62,362 nt of DNA from Pleurocapsa minor HA4230-MV1. GTDB taxonomy: Bacteria > Cyanobacteriota > Cyanobacteriia > Cyanobacteriales > Xenococcaceae. Both the position numbers and the translations under genes were made by a program. This document shows, in pieces, positions 36,595 through 46,878 of this stretch. Location: contig JAHHHZ010000002.1 of NCBI GenBank assembly GCA_019359095.1, positions 1-62,362 on the forward strand. The letters are read 5' to 3'. The stretch's first letter is position 1. Each line of letters begins with the position of its first letter. A model generated the notes under the pieces. The model did not search any database. It was not told the DNA's origin and saw only the letters and a program-made list of their open reading frames with translations.

Positions 36595-38634
36595 TTAGTT
36601 TTCCTCTTCTCGCTCTTTTTCGAGCTTATCTAACTTAAAGGTAGGCGGTAATGCTTCTGGTTGAGGAGGATTAAGTCTGATTTGCCAAATTTTAATTTCT
36701 TTTTGGGCGGGAGTATAGCTGTCTGTACCAGAAGGGACTTGTTGGGCGATCGCGATCGCTCTTTCTAGAGAATCATCCGAAGCCTGTCTGGCAATAGCCA
36801 AGATTTGCGCCGACCATTCGTTGATATCCTGCACCATTTGAAAACCAACTGAACTTCTAGTGGAGGCTTGCCTAGCAATTCTAATCGCTCTGGCTAGATC
36901 TTCTGGCGTACCTTGACTAGCTAGTTCTGTAGCTTCTCGTAAATATCTTTGTCCGTCTATTTCCCGTTGCCAAGTGGCAATTTCAGTTTGAGCTTCCGAG
37001 TATAACGATCGACCAGAACCAATCCTTTTAGCTGCGGCAATGGCAGCAGGATAATTATTAGCATTAGCGAAAGATTGCGCTTCATCCAGAATAGGTCGAT
37101 CTTCAACCCGCTCAATATTAGCGCGCCAAGATCTAACATCTCTTTGAGCTTCATCGTATAGAGGGCTATTGCTCGCAATCAATCTTGCTTCAGCGATCGC
37201 TCTACGCCAAGCACTAATACTGTTGCCATAGGATAGTTCTCTGGCTCGGCTTAAAATGGGTTGATCTTCAATCGTCTGGATTTGTCCACGCCAATCGGAT
37301 ATTTCTCGACGCGCATCACCATAGCGAGGATTACCGCTAGGAATCAATTCTGCTTCGGCGATCGCCTCCCTAAGATTAGAGATCGTGCCTACTCTGGCTA
37401 AATCTCTTGCTTGAGACAGATGAACAATATCTTTAGTTTCCAGCTGCCAACGATTTGTTAAAGTTTGTCTTAGCTGATAATATTCACTCTTCTTGTCTAT
37501 TTTTTTAATTTCTTCAATTGCTTCTTCCATGCCAAATACCGTATCCAGTTTGGCGCTAGAACCCGCATTGGCTAAAATCTGCCAATCTTGACGACGCTTT
37601 TCTAGTTTGAGGCTTTTGGGAATACGACCTGTTACCTGAAGTAATTCTTGCCATTGTCTTTGCTCAATTAGTTGTTCAATAATAGCAACGAGCTTTTCTT
37701 TACCTTGAGCAATCACTGCTTGAGCTTGTTGATAGGCATAGCTGTTTGGCTTAATATTATCGGCTTTATCAATTGCTAAGAGCAGCTCGTCAATGTTGCC
37801 ATTGGAAACCTGAGTTTGCGCTTTGGTGATGCTGGCGTTTTCTTCTTGAGCAATGTTAATGTGATCGACGCTCTCTTCATATTTTGTCGTTGCCCAATAT
37901 TCATTCGAGCTATCAGTCAGACGAACCGCCCAGGTAAAGGCACCGTTCCAATCAGCTTCCCGCAGCTTTTGCTCTACCTGTTGATAAATTTCCTCTGCTT
38001 CTGACCAAATTGATTTCCACTCAGTAATTTTCGTTTCTACGATTTTCTGTGCCGAGACATTATTGGGAATTCTTCTGGCAGTGGCGATCGCTGTATCTAA
38101 TTTTCCTGACTGAAACTGAGCTTCTCCCAGTTCCAGAATTGAAGTTGCCCAGCGATCGATATTGCGGTCAATTTCTGGTCTGAGGGGATGGTCTTTTGGT
38201 AAACTTGCCACTAATCTAATGGCTGAGAGCAAACCTTCAAGTTCTTTATCTTCAGCAGCGGATTGAGCGCAGTAAAGGCGCACTGATGCTGAAGCAAACG
38301 GCCAAAAGACTCGATCGCAGCTTTGGGTCTTAGGTAGCTTTAAAAGCATTGAGGTCGCACTGTAACCAATGACCCCAGAACACAACACCAGCAAAATACC
38401 CCAAAGTTGCCAGATCTGCCATAACTGTCTTTTTGGGCGCTGAACTTGAACAGTTGATTGACGAGCTGTATGACTAGAAGTTTGAGCAGTCACTGGAATC
38501 AAAACATTCTCGGAAAAATCTGGCAGATTGTTTTTCAAATCCGATCGTCGCAATTTTTCACTATTTGCTTTACGCTCTGAGTCTTTGCCTGCTGCATCTG
38601 AGCCAGAGTTTTGTGGTTCTTGATTTATCGCCAT
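36595..38634 (-). CDS. Membrane-anchored helical repeat protein
   Basis: 679 residues. The first 70 are polar and cytoplasmic; one span lies at about 75-97 (LWQIWQLWGILLVLCSGVIG); the rest is outside and helical. Residues about 405-620 contain at least three repeats of around 55-60 residues, each with AxxLSxGxxxxxxxAIAEAxLIxSxxxxYxEAQxxI followed by W and an Asp-rich turn (EDQPILSRAREL, EDRPILDEAQSF). Such proteins are labelled chromosome-segregation ATPase-like in some cyanobacteria, but no ATP site is present here. Function unknown. Confidence 0.7.
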   Translation of the reverse strand: MAINQEPQNSGSDAAGKDSERKANSEKLRRSDLKNNLPDFSENVLIPVTAQTSSHTARQSTVQVQRPKRQLWQIWQLWGILLVLCSGVIGYSATSMLLKLPKTQSCDRVFWPFASASVRLYCAQSAAEDKELEGLLSAIRLVASLPKDHPLRPEIDRNIDRWATSILELGEAQFQSGKLDTAIATARRIPNNVSAQKIVETKITEWKSIWSEAEEIYQQVEQKLREADWNGAFTWAVRLTDSSNEYWATTKYEESVDHINIAQEENASITKAQTQVSNGNIDELLLAIDKADNIKPNSYAYQQAQAVIAQGKEKLVAIIEQLIEQRQWQELLQVTGRIPKSLKLEKRRQDWQILANAGSSAKLDTVFGMEEAIEEIKKIDKKSEYYQLRQTLTNRWQLETKDIVHLSQARDLARVGTISNLREAIAEAELIPSGNPRYGDARREISDWRGQIQTIEDQPILSRARELSYGNSISAWRRAIAEARLIASNSPLYDEAQRDVRSWRANIERVEDRPILDEAQSFANANNYPAAIAAAKRIGSGRSLYSEAQTEIATWQREIDGQRYLREATELASQGTPEDLARAIRIARQASTRSSVGFQMVQDINEWSAQILAIARQASDDSLERAIAIAQQVPSGTDSYTPAQKEIKIWQIRLNPPQPEALPPTFKLDKLEKEREEEN

Positions 38635-38914
38635 AAATTATCTGAATGTGATGCCAGTAACTTTCTGTTTGATTTAGCCATCGCGACGGTTAAATCGTAA
38701 CTCATCTTATCATCTGATTTTGTTGAGTATATATCGTGAATGCATCAAGTCAATGAAGTTTTACTTAAGGAAATATTTCAAGCTCTGTGGTTTGGGCCAT
38801 AGAAGCAATTGATTCGATCATTACAGTTTTTTACACCCAACTTGTACTTGGCTTTTAAATGATCAACTGATTGTAAGAGTAATTTTCTTCAATCCACAAC
38901 TTTTAGACTGACTT

Positions 38915-39808
38915 TTATTCGCTTTTTAAGTCAGCGATCAATTGAGTTAGTTGAGTTTCATCAGCTTGATAGACTTCACCACAAAACTGACAGATTGCTT
39001 CTGCACCCTCGTCTTTTTCGATCATATCCTGTAGCTCCGCTGCTCCCAGCATTTTGAGTGCGCCCAATACTCTTTTCCAGGAACAGCCACAGTAAAAACT
39101 GACGGGATGAGATTCAGGAAAGATAAATAAATTTAAATCCCCCAATAACTCCCGCATCATTTCTTGCAGACTTTTACCCGCCTGTAATAAGGGCGTAAAT
39201 CCCGATAGTTGAGATACACGCGACTCTAGTAGTTCAACCAAAGATTGATCTCTGGCTGCCTTGGGCATAATTTGGAGTAGGATCCCCCCAGCTGCGGTAA
39301 CGCCCATATCGCCTACAAATACCCCAACCAAAAGAGCTGAAGGGGTTTGTTCAGAAGTAACTAAATAGCTAGCAACGTCTTCTCCTACTTCACCAGAAAC
39401 CAAACTCACAGTGCTGGAGTAGGGCTGCCCGTAACCCACATCTCGAACTACATGTAAATAGCCATTGTGACCTACTGCTTTACCTACATCTAGCTTACCA
39501 CGGTCATTTGGCGGCAGTTCAACACTGGGATTCTGAACGTAGCCCCGTACCGTACCATCCAATCCTGCATCAGCTAAAATTGTTCCTAATGGGCCGTCGC
39601 CTTTGACGTGAATATTGACTCTAGAGCCTTCCTTTTTCATGCTCGAAGCTAACAATAACCCTGATGCCATCGATCTGCCTAAAGCGGCAGTAGCAACGTA
39701 GGACAGTTTATGTCTGCGTCTGGCTTCTTCAGTAAGATTAGTCGTAATTACGCCAACTGCTTTGATTCCGCCGTCTGCTGCCACGGCTCTAATTAATTTA
39801 TCTGTCAT
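38915..39808 (-). CDS. hslO: Redox-regulated chaperone Hsp33
   Basis: 297 residues. Hsp33 holds unfolding proteins after oxidative stress. The zinc-binding redox switch is near the C-terminus: CGCSW and then CQFCGEVY, the CxC and CxxC pairs. The N-terminal domain begins DKLIRAVAADGGIKAVGVIT and includes GPLGTILADAGLDGTVRGYV. Length is normal. It stands alone, with a 280-base upstream spacer shared with nothing obvious. Confidence 0.95.
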   Translation of the reverse strand: MTDKLIRAVAADGGIKAVGVITTNLTEEARRRHKLSYVATAALGRSMASGLLLASSMKKEGSRVNIHVKGDGPLGTILADAGLDGTVRGYVQNPSVELPPNDRGKLDVGKAVGHNGYLHVVRDVGYGQPYSSTVSLVSGEVGEDVASYLVTSEQTPSALLVGVFVGDMGVTAAGGILLQIMPKAARDQSLVELLESRVSQLSGFTPLLQAGKSLQEMMRELLGDLNLFIFPESHPVSFYCGCSWKRVLGALKMLGAAELQDMIEKDEGAEAICQFCGEVYQADETQLTQLIADLKSE

Positions 39809-40295
39809 GGAAATTAAAATTGATCGCTATATTGTTATTGTTATTTGTTGTCCTGTCTAAAGTTTAACTATCTGTAACTGATAATTTAAACGGCAGTAGT
39901 CAGATAAAAATCAACTAGAGAAACAAGAAAAATTGCTAGAAATGCAGTTGCTGCTTTCTACTTGCTTTGTCGTCTGACGGTAATTTCAGCGAAAGCTATG
40001 ATTATGCTAGCGCGAGAAAGATACTTTTTTCAAATTCTAGTTTAATAGTTAGTTTTTAAAGTTTTTTTTGACCGCACTAACTATCAATCTTGAGCCAGAA
40101 ATTATAGTCTTGATAATTTTATTTTAGTTAATTTTTAGTGATTAAATAAGGTTTGATTAGTTGTCTCTATTCAATGTTAAGATTAAGAATAAGTTAATAA
40201 TATTAACAAGTAGCATTTGCTTCATCTGAATTAAAAAAATAAAGCTGCTTTTTAATCAGACTAAAATTGATATTTATAATGGCTAACCATAGTTT
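39809..40295. other. 487-base spacer between hslO and the HEAT-repeat gene
   Basis: Holds both promoters for the divergent genes. AT-rich, no tRNA, no repeat array. I see no further element I would defend. Confidence 0.5.
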
Positions 40296-41426
40296 ATGAT
40301 TTGCGGTCGTTTTGCTTGTCTTATTATTTATTTTACATTATTTGGTTTTAACCCTGGGTACAGTTGGGCAGCAAAATCAAGTTTATCAAACACAAACATG
40401 ATTAAAGAAAAAACGCTGCTTAATCAAAATGCAATTAATAGTCTAGAACAAAATTATTCTCAGGTTCAATCTACTCCAGCAAAAATAGCTAGTCCCTGGT
40501 TGCAATCAAAGCTAACTGAAAAAGCGATCGCTCAAAACCGTTCCCTCAATCCAAAGCCACCAACGGAAAATGAGCGCCTTTGGTCTTTGGGGGGAATGGC
40601 TCTTACCTCGACAATTGCGCTGTTTTTAATCTGGACTCTGTTTAGTAAGCCCAAGCAAAAAGAAACTTTCATAGATTTATCTTCTGCCAACAAGCAATCC
40701 AACTGGAGTAAGGTTGCGGGATTATCTACCGAAACATCAGCAGCTCAATCTTATTCGAGAAAAAATGATTTGCTCCAAGACGTAGTGGTCACAAAATTAG
40801 ATCCAGATACACCTGTTGAGAATACTTGGGAAGTAAAAAAATCAGCAGTCCAGGATGAAGTAGACCCAGTAAATATTCCGCCTAATCTCGATCTGGTTCA
40901 AGAATTTATTAATTACCTCAAGCATTTAAACAATTGTAATGATTCCGCCTCAGTGCAAACTACTCTTAAACGCCGAGCAATTTGGAGATTAGCCAAGGCT
41001 GAAGAGTATTACAGTGTTGAACCGTTACTAAAAGTTATTTCTCAAGTTGGAGCAGAGGATCAAAACCTAATCCTCCAAGCAGTTACACAAATTAATCAGC
41101 GAAGTTACCAGTCGATTAACAATGAACTATTTACTGCTCTACAGCACGAAAATCCTGAAGTCAGACTTAAGGCGTTACGAGACTTAAAAAACTTATATCA
41201 ATTTGTTTCTCCTGTAATTACCAAAATAGCGCAAATGCATTCAGACCAAGACTATGAAGTAAGACAGACTGCCATTAATATCTTACGGCAGCTTAATGCT
41301 AGCCCGTTACCTACGTTTTATAATTACTCTGATGATGAAGTCGGGGATTTAATTGTGGGGCAAGAAAGCGCAGCAAATCTACATTTAGTTGCTTATTTGT
41401 TAGCAGAGTTAGATGCTGAAAAATAA
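40296..41426 (+). CDS. HEAT-repeat protein with signal and membrane span
   Basis: 376 residues. An N-terminal signal-like stretch (ACLIIYFTLFGFNPGYSWAA) is followed by a polar segment and one span at about 98-115 (GGMALTSTIALFLIWTLF). The C-terminal 180 residues form HEAT-type helices: RRAIWRLAKAEEYYSVEPLL, LFTALQHENPEVRLKALRDL and MHSDQDYEVRQTAINILRQL. It probably binds another protein on one side of a membrane. The glycosyltransferase gene follows 12 bases later, so the two are an operon. Confidence 0.75.
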   Translation: MICGRFACLIIYFTLFGFNPGYSWAAKSSLSNTNMIKEKTLLNQNAINSLEQNYSQVQSTPAKIASPWLQSKLTEKAIAQNRSLNPKPPTENERLWSLGGMALTSTIALFLIWTLFSKPKQKETFIDLSSANKQSNWSKVAGLSTETSAAQSYSRKNDLLQDVVVTKLDPDTPVENTWEVKKSAVQDEVDPVNIPPNLDLVQEFINYLKHLNNCNDSASVQTTLKRRAIWRLAKAEEYYSVEPLLKVISQVGAEDQNLILQAVTQINQRSYQSINNELFTALQHENPEVRLKALRDLKNLYQFVSPVITKIAQMHSDQDYEVRQTAINILRQLNASPLPTFYNYSDDEVGDLIVGQESAANLHLVAYLLAELDAEK

Positions 41427-41438
41427 TGTTAAAAATTC

Positions 41439-42497
41439 ATGTTAAAAATTCTTTTTCTATCTACTTCAGTGGGTTCTCTGGGTTCAGGACAAGGGGGTGG
41501 AGTGGAGTTAACGATCCAAAATTTAGCCCAAGAGTTAGTTAATCGTGGTCATCAATTAGAAGTAGTTGCCCCTCAAGAATCTTGGTTAACGGATATTGCG
41601 GTAACTACCATCCAGGGTAATCTACAAGTTCCCGTGCAGACTCAAAACAGAGACATGACCATCTGTATGCCTGCAAATTCAGTTCTGGCAAATATGTGGG
41701 AGTATGCCAGACTAGTACAAAATAAATACGATTTGATCGTTAATTTCGCCTTTGACTGGCTGCCTTTTTATCTCACACCTTTTTTTACTACTCCTATTGC
41801 CCACTTTATCAGTATGGGTTCAATGACGAATGCTAGCGATCGCATGATGGAGCAGATTATCACTCAGTACCCTGGTACTTTTGGCGTTTATACTCAGTCC
41901 CAGGCTGATACTTTTACTTTTGGTCACCAGTGCCAAATCTTGGGTAGTGCTGTTGATTTATCACTTTATCAATTTAATCCTCATCCAGGTACGAGCCTTG
42001 CCTGGTTGGGGCGGATTGCCCCCGAAAAAGCTTTAGAAGATGCAGTGGCAGCCGTTAATCTGACCAAAACTCCCTTGAAGATTATGGGTAGAATTCAGGA
42101 TCGAGATTACTGGGACAAGATCTGTGATGATTTCCCCGACGCACCAATGGAATATCTAGGGTTTTTAGATACCAATAAATTACAGCAAGAATTGGGCAAA
42201 TGTCGCGCCTTACTAATGACTCCCCGTTGGCTGGAAGCGTTTGGCAATGTGGCGATCGAAGCTTTAGCCTGCGGTGTACCAATCATTGCCTATCGTCGTG
42301 GTGGCCCTTCGGAGATTGTCAAAGATGGTCAGACTGGCTTTTTGGTTGAACCAGATAATGTGCCAGAATTAGCCCATGCTATTACTAAAATCTCCCAGAT
42401 CGATCGCCTTGCCTGCCGGCAACAGGCGGAAACAGAATACTCTTTGGCAGCTTTAGGCGATCGCTTTGAAGCCTGGTTTCAGCAAATAATTAGTTAA
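41439..42497 (+). CDS. Glycosyltransferase, GT4 family
   Basis: 352 residues. N-terminal GGGVELTIQNLAQELVNRGH is the typical acceptor-domain opening. The donor domain has LAWLGRIAPEKALEDAVAAV and EAFGNVAIEALACGVPIIAY followed by RRGGPSEIV, the GT4 EX7E region. Sugar and acceptor unknown. It follows the HEAT-repeat gene closely and ends 13 bases before the stop of the convergent TatA-type gene. Confidence 0.88.
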   Translation: MLKILFLSTSVGSLGSGQGGGVELTIQNLAQELVNRGHQLEVVAPQESWLTDIAVTTIQGNLQVPVQTQNRDMTICMPANSVLANMWEYARLVQNKYDLIVNFAFDWLPFYLTPFFTTPIAHFISMGSMTNASDRMMEQIITQYPGTFGVYTQSQADTFTFGHQCQILGSAVDLSLYQFNPHPGTSLAWLGRIAPEKALEDAVAAVNLTKTPLKIMGRIQDRDYWDKICDDFPDAPMEYLGFLDTNKLQQELGKCRALLMTPRWLEAFGNVAIEALACGVPIIAYRRGGPSEIVKDGQTGFLVEPDNVPELAHAITKISQIDRLACRQQAETEYSLAALGDRFEAWFQQIIS

Positions 42498-42510
42498 ACA
42501 ATTATTTGGT

Positions 42511-42684
42511 TTATTCTCGCTCCCTGTCTTGTGGTTCATCCAACTGAGGCTTATCCATTTCCTCTTTAAAACCTTTAATAGTTTTGCCTAAAGCACTACC
42601 AATTTCGGGAATTTTTTTAGGGCCAAACACAAGTACCGCAACTAGACCAATGATCGCGACTTCAGGTATACCTAAACCGAACAT
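42511..42684 (-). CDS. tatA: TatA/E-type twin-arginine translocase subunit
   Basis: A 57-residue frame, reading MFGLGIPEVAIIGLVAVLVF then GPKKIPEIGSALGKTIKGFK. This is the TatA/TatE pattern: a short membrane helix, the FGP hinge (FGPKKIPEIG) and an amphipathic helix, followed by a charged tail (EEMDKPQLDEPQDRERE). It forms the pore-like oligomer for folded Tat substrates such as Rieske proteins. Not adjacent to tatC. Length is typical for cyanobacterial TatA. Confidence 0.93.
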   Translation of the reverse strand: MFGLGIPEVAIIGLVAVLVFGPKKIPEIGSALGKTIKGFKEEMDKPQLDEPQDRERE

Positions 42685-42821
42685 AATTAAATCTCCTGCA
42701 CTAAAATCTATTACGATTAATAGCTATATATATCTATAAAGTCTGTCTCAGTATATCGTTAAACATAGAGACATCTGTGGCTATCAGTATAATTGCCTAG
42801 ATCGAGTATTTTAATAACCTA

Positions 42822-43598
42822 ATGTTAGAAACTTCCCAACCTTCACTACGCCAAGAACAACATCCTTTAATTCATCGACTAGCAGAGAGGATTCTCAATT
42901 ATTGGCAAAAATATTTAGAACTCTCGGCTTATAATTTGCCTGAAGGATTGGGTTATGTCGAAGGCAAGCTAGAGGGAGAAAGATTGCGGATTGAAAATCG
43001 TTGCTATCAAACGCCTCAATTTCGCAAAATGCACTTGGAGTTAGCCAAAGTAGGCAACAACCTCGATATTCTCCATTGTGTCATGTTTCCGCGCTCTGAA
43101 TATCCTTTACCAATGTTTGGCTGCGATCTAGTTGCTGGTCGAGGAGGCATTAGTGCAGCGATCGCCGATTTATCCCCCACTAGCCCCGATAAAACTCTCT
43201 CCCCTGGATATATTAAGTCTCTCAGGGATTTACCTCAGCTAGAGTTTAGCGAAGTCAGAGAATTACCACCTTGGGCAGATATTTTTTCTGATTTTTGTTT
43301 GTTTGTGCGACCTCATAATGCAGAAGAAGAACAAAACTTTCTTGATTTGGCTGCTAATTATTTACGGGTTCACTGTCAACAAGCGATCGCCTCAAATCCT
43401 GTTTCACCCTCAGAACAAAAACTGTATTTGGCAGGACAGAGGTATTACTGTAGTAAGCAGCAGCAAAACGATAAAACCCGTCGTGTTTTGGAGAAAGCTT
43501 TTGGCGAAACTTGGGCAGAAAACTACATGACTAACGTGTTATTTGATGTGCCAGAAGCAGTCATAACAGTTGAGAAAGTAGCAGGTTTAGAACCATAA
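42822..43598 (+). CDS. pcyA: Phycocyanobilin:ferredoxin oxidoreductase
   Basis: Reduces biliverdin by four electrons to phycocyanobilin, the phycobilisome and phytochrome pigment. 258 residues. The catalytic residues of the Synechocystis enzyme (Glu76, His88, Asp105) correspond here to Glu73 (HLELA), His85 (DILHCVMFP) and Asp102 ([11 protein letters not shown]). Ends with the conserved [20 protein letters not shown]. It works directly after heme oxygenase (32512). It converges with the TPR gene at 43610. Confidence 0.97.
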   Translation: MLETSQPSLRQEQHPLIHRLAERILNYWQKYLELSAYNLPEGLGYVEGKLEGERLRIENRCYQTPQFRKMHLELAKVGNNLDILHCVMFPRSEYPLPMFGCDLVAGRGGISAAIADLSPTSPDKTLSPGYIKSLRDLPQLEFSEVRELPPWADIFSDFCLFVRPHNAEEEQNFLDLAANYLRVHCQQAIASNPVSPSEQKLYLAGQRYYCSKQQQNDKTRRVLEKAFGETWAENYMTNVLFDVPEAVITVEKVAGLEP

Positions 43599-43609
43599 TT
43601 TCCTTAATG

Positions 43610-44905
43610 TTAGTTATTCATAATATTTTGGATATTATTCTGGATTTCTGCCCATTGACGGGGAAAACGATCTTTGCTGTAGATCAGCAAGGCTTTATTC
43701 AGAAAAGCGATCGCCTGTCGTTTATTTTCGGCTGGCTCACCCTTGACTCGATGACGATAAGCCCCACCGATATTGTTGTTGAGCATTGCCCAGTTGTAGG
43801 GAAATCTTTCTAAACTATGAATCGATAAAGCATTTTCATAGTGAGAGATCGAGCGCTCAATATTATTAGCTTTTTCGCCCTTAATACGGAATTGAAAAGC
43901 ATTGCCTAAATTATTTTGCAACATTGCCCAACGATTAGGGTCATTTGCTAGGGTATAAATAGTTAAAGCTTTTTCCAAATGATTAATCGCAATTTCGATA
44001 TTTTCGGCTTTTTCTCCCTCCAGACGGTTGGGGTAAATATCGCCCAAGTTATTTTGAGATGCTGCCCAATCTTGGGGATATTCGGCGAGACTATGTACTG
44101 ATAAAGCTCGATTGTAGCAAGCGATCGCCGTTTCAATGTTTTTAGCTCGTTCTCCTGTTATGCGATAAGAATAAGCGATCCCTAGATTACGCTGAATGTT
44201 ACCCCAAATGTAGGCATATTTTTCGCGGGTAATCACTTCTAGCGCCAGTTGATAGGTGGCAATTGCCTGTTCGACGTTTTCTTGACGACTACCTAAAACG
44301 CGATCGCGATAAACATTGCCTAAGTTTAACTGAATTATCGCCCAATCTTTAACATAAAGGGTTGGCAGATAAACTTTTAAAGCTGCTTGATAAGCGACAA
44401 TCGCCAGTTCAATATTGTTGGATTTATCACCTGCGGGATAGCCACTAATCAAATTACCAAAATTAATTAGATCATTGGCGATCGCTTTGCCCTGATTTGG
44501 CTCAACCGAGATAATTGTTTCCTTTGCCCAGTTTTCCAGAATCTTGGTGGTATTATGGTCAAACCGATCCTGATTATCGCGAATTAAAGCATAAACTTCA
44601 GCTACTGGTAGACGATTGGAGATCTGCTGTAGCAAATTCATTAAAAACTCAAAATACTCTTTACGTCGATTGTTAAAAGTATTAGTTTTTTCTAACTGTA
44701 GTAACTTTCCTGCTAGATTAAGCAAACGTTCGGCAGCATTAAGATCTCCCGTCTGCCTGAGTGTTTCACCCACAGACATTAAACGGCTAATAAAATCTTG
44801 ATTGACTAACTGAGGATGAGCATTGAGAATACTAATCTCCTGCTCTTGAGGATTGCTGAGTAAAGCATCAATTAATTTGAGGTAGTGAGATTCCAGCTTG
44901 CTCAT
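43610..44905 (-). CDS. Tetratricopeptide-repeat protein of the CHAT-associated type
   Basis: 431 residues from ATG 44905 (a longer frame reaches 44926). From about residue 165 it contains six repeats of around 45 residues with WAxxQxNLGxAYxxRxxGxxAxNIExAIxxYxxALxxx, for example DWAASQNNLGDIYPNRLEGE. This TPR type usually precedes a CHAT caspase-like peptidase domain; no CHAT domain is present here and the protein ends after the last repeat. It may be a truncated or stand-alone sensor arm. No other caspase-like gene is nearby. Confidence 0.82.
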   Translation of the reverse strand: MSKLESHYLKLIDALLSNPQEQEISILNAHPQLVNQDFISRLMSVGETLRQTGDLNAAERLLNLAGKLLQLEKTNTFNNRRKEYFEFLMNLLQQISNRLPVAEVYALIRDNQDRFDHNTTKILENWAKETIISVEPNQGKAIANDLINFGNLISGYPAGDKSNNIELAIVAYQAALKVYLPTLYVKDWAIIQLNLGNVYRDRVLGSRQENVEQAIATYQLALEVITREKYAYIWGNIQRNLGIAYSYRITGERAKNIETAIACYNRALSVHSLAEYPQDWAASQNNLGDIYPNRLEGEKAENIEIAINHLEKALTIYTLANDPNRWAMLQNNLGNAFQFRIKGEKANNIERSISHYENALSIHSLERFPYNWAMLNNNIGGAYRHRVKGEPAENKRQAIAFLNKALLIYSKDRFPRQWAEIQNNIQNIMNN

Positions 44906-44993
44906 GGGGATAAAGACTAATTGCACCTTATTTTATTCTACAGCCGTATAATGTATCGGACTCTATCCCTATATATATATTCATTCTGCAACC

Positions 44994-46592
44994 GTGACTG
45001 CAAATAAAAAATCATCTCCTTCTATAGGTAGTATTGCTAAGTTAGTCGCGATCACCACTTTGGCAAGTAAACTATTTGGTTTTGTCCGTCAGATCGCGAT
45101 TACTGCCGCCTTTGGTATTGGTGCTGTCAGCAATGCCTATGCCTATGCCTATATTATTCCTAGCTTTTTTCTGGTGATTTTAGGCGGAATTAATGGCCCT
45201 TTTCACAGTGCTTTACTCAGTGTTTTAGCCAAAAAAGAGAAATCAGCAGCAGCACCGATTGTGGAAACTGTAAGTACTCTAGTCAGTCTTGCTTTATTAG
45301 TATTAACCTTATTAATCATCATTTTCGCCAGTAACCTAATCGATTTATCTGGCTCAAACTTAGCCCTAGAAACCAAAGAATTAGCCGTACTACAACTACG
45401 AATTATGGCACCTTTGGCTCTACTGGCAGGATTAATTGGTATTGGTTTTGGCACCTTAAGCGCCGTTGATAGTTATTTGCTCCCCAGTATTAGCCCTCTA
45501 CTATCAAGCCTGACTCTGATTTTGGGAGTGGGCTACATTCTCTGGAGATTTGGCGAACAGATTAACACTCCTCAGTATTATCAATTAGGGGCGATCGTCC
45601 TGGCGGGGGGAACTCTGGCAGGGGGATTATTACAGTGGCTGTCCCAACTTATTTTGCAGTGGCGCTTGGATATGGGAACCTTGCGACTAAGATTTAACTG
45701 GCGTTTGCCTGGAGTTATGGAAGTTTTTCGCCTCATGGCACCAGCGATCCTCTCTTCAGGAATGGCGACGGTTAGTTTAACGGTTGATTTACAATTTGTT
45801 TCGGGAATTGAAGGAGCAGCTTTTGCCATCAGCAGTGCCAATTTTATTATGTTGACTCCTTTAGGGATTATTTCCAACATGATTTTGGTACCTTTTTTAC
45901 CGATCTTTTCTCGTTTAGCTGCTCCAGAAAACTGGAGTGAATTAAAAGTTAAAATTCGCCAAGGATTGTTTTTGGGTGCATTGAGCTTGCTACCTTTAAG
46001 TGCCATTTTTATCTCTTTAGCTTTACCGATCGTCAGACTAGCCTTTGAGCGAGGTCAATTTGATGCCGATGCTTCCCAGTTTGTAGCTTCTTTGCTCATG
46101 GTCTATGGTTTTGGGATGGTTTTTTATATGGCGCGGGATGTACTAGTGAGAGTGTTTTATGGTTTGGGAGACGCTCAGACACCATTTAAAATAAGCATTG
46201 TCAATGTTCTCTTAAATGCTTTATTAGATTATCTCTTGGTCAATATTTGGGGTGCGCCAGGAATCCTCATGGCAACTATTGGGGTAAATATGATGGCGAC
46301 GATCGCTTTTTTGTGGATCTTGAATCGTCGTTTAAATGGCTTGCCCTTATTACAGTGGAGTAAAGATCTGGCAGGTTTATTTATTGCTACAACGGTGGCG
46401 GGTGTTGCTAGTTATGGAGTCAGTCAAGGATTAGAAAAGGCGATCGGTCATGGTAATCTCTTATTACTGTTGCTAGAATTAAGTCTAGCTAGCGGTGTGG
46501 CGATCATTATTTTTAGTCTAATCGCGATGCAGCTTAAATTACCTGAGTTGAATATTTTAACGAGTAGGATTAGACAGAAGTTGGGGAGATAA
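44994..46592 (+). CDS. murJ: Lipid II flippase MurJ
   Basis: 532 residues with about 14 membrane spans; flips the peptidoglycan precursor lipid II across the inner membrane. MOP-family features: LASKLFGFVRQIAITAAFGI near the start with the key Arg, GGINGPFHSALLSVLAKKEK, and APAILSSGMATVSLTVDLQF. The start is GTG at 44994 (GTGACTGCAAAT). Its upstream region is shared with the divergent TPR gene. Length normal. Confidence 0.95.
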   Translation: MTANKKSSPSIGSIAKLVAITTLASKLFGFVRQIAITAAFGIGAVSNAYAYAYIIPSFFLVILGGINGPFHSALLSVLAKKEKSAAAPIVETVSTLVSLALLVLTLLIIIFASNLIDLSGSNLALETKELAVLQLRIMAPLALLAGLIGIGFGTLSAVDSYLLPSISPLLSSLTLILGVGYILWRFGEQINTPQYYQLGAIVLAGGTLAGGLLQWLSQLILQWRLDMGTLRLRFNWRLPGVMEVFRLMAPAILSSGMATVSLTVDLQFVSGIEGAAFAISSANFIMLTPLGIISNMILVPFLPIFSRLAAPENWSELKVKIRQGLFLGALSLLPLSAIFISLALPIVRLAFERGQFDADASQFVASLLMVYGFGMVFYMARDVLVRVFYGLGDAQTPFKISIVNVLLNALLDYLLVNIWGAPGILMATIGVNMMATIAFLWILNRRLNGLPLLQWSKDLAGLFIATTVAGVASYGVSQGLEKAIGHGNLLLLLLELSLASGVAIIIFSLIAMQLKLPELNILTSRIRQKLGR

Positions 46593-46878
46593 ATATATCA
46601 ATGCAGGACAAGTTTTTTGCCTAAATTGCCACGCAAACGCGATCGGAGTTGGCGATCCGCCCTGTATCTCCAGATCTCGAGCAATTCTGTTATATAATGC
46701 AATCCCAAGATTATTAGCGCCCTCAATTTTAAATTTTAAAAATACAAACAAATGATAAATTTAATGTAAAGAAATAGTAAATAGATTGCTTTGAAGCTGC
46801 TAATCTTTGACAATTTTTAGTGTAATCCGATGTTAAAATTTTTGGTCACAGAAATCTTAAACATCCTCGCGATCGATT
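46593..46878. other. 286-base spacer before the NRPS gene
   Basis: The first 150 bases include a small open frame on the minus strand and a CxxCH-like string on the plus strand, neither convincing. A TTGACA at 46807-46812 may be a -35 for the NRPS gene, but no good -10 stands at the right distance. Confidence 0.4.

Noticed and set aside
43610-44905. CHAT-domain protease
   Set aside because: The TPR type suggests it, but the protein ends without a CHAT domain and none is encoded nearby.
46603-46750. Plus-strand string with GQVFCLNCHAN, looking like a cytochrome c6 remnant, and a 64-residue minus-strand frame
   Set aside because: CxxCH is present but the c6 spacing (FxxNCxxCH) is wrong and nothing around it matches; chance is likely.
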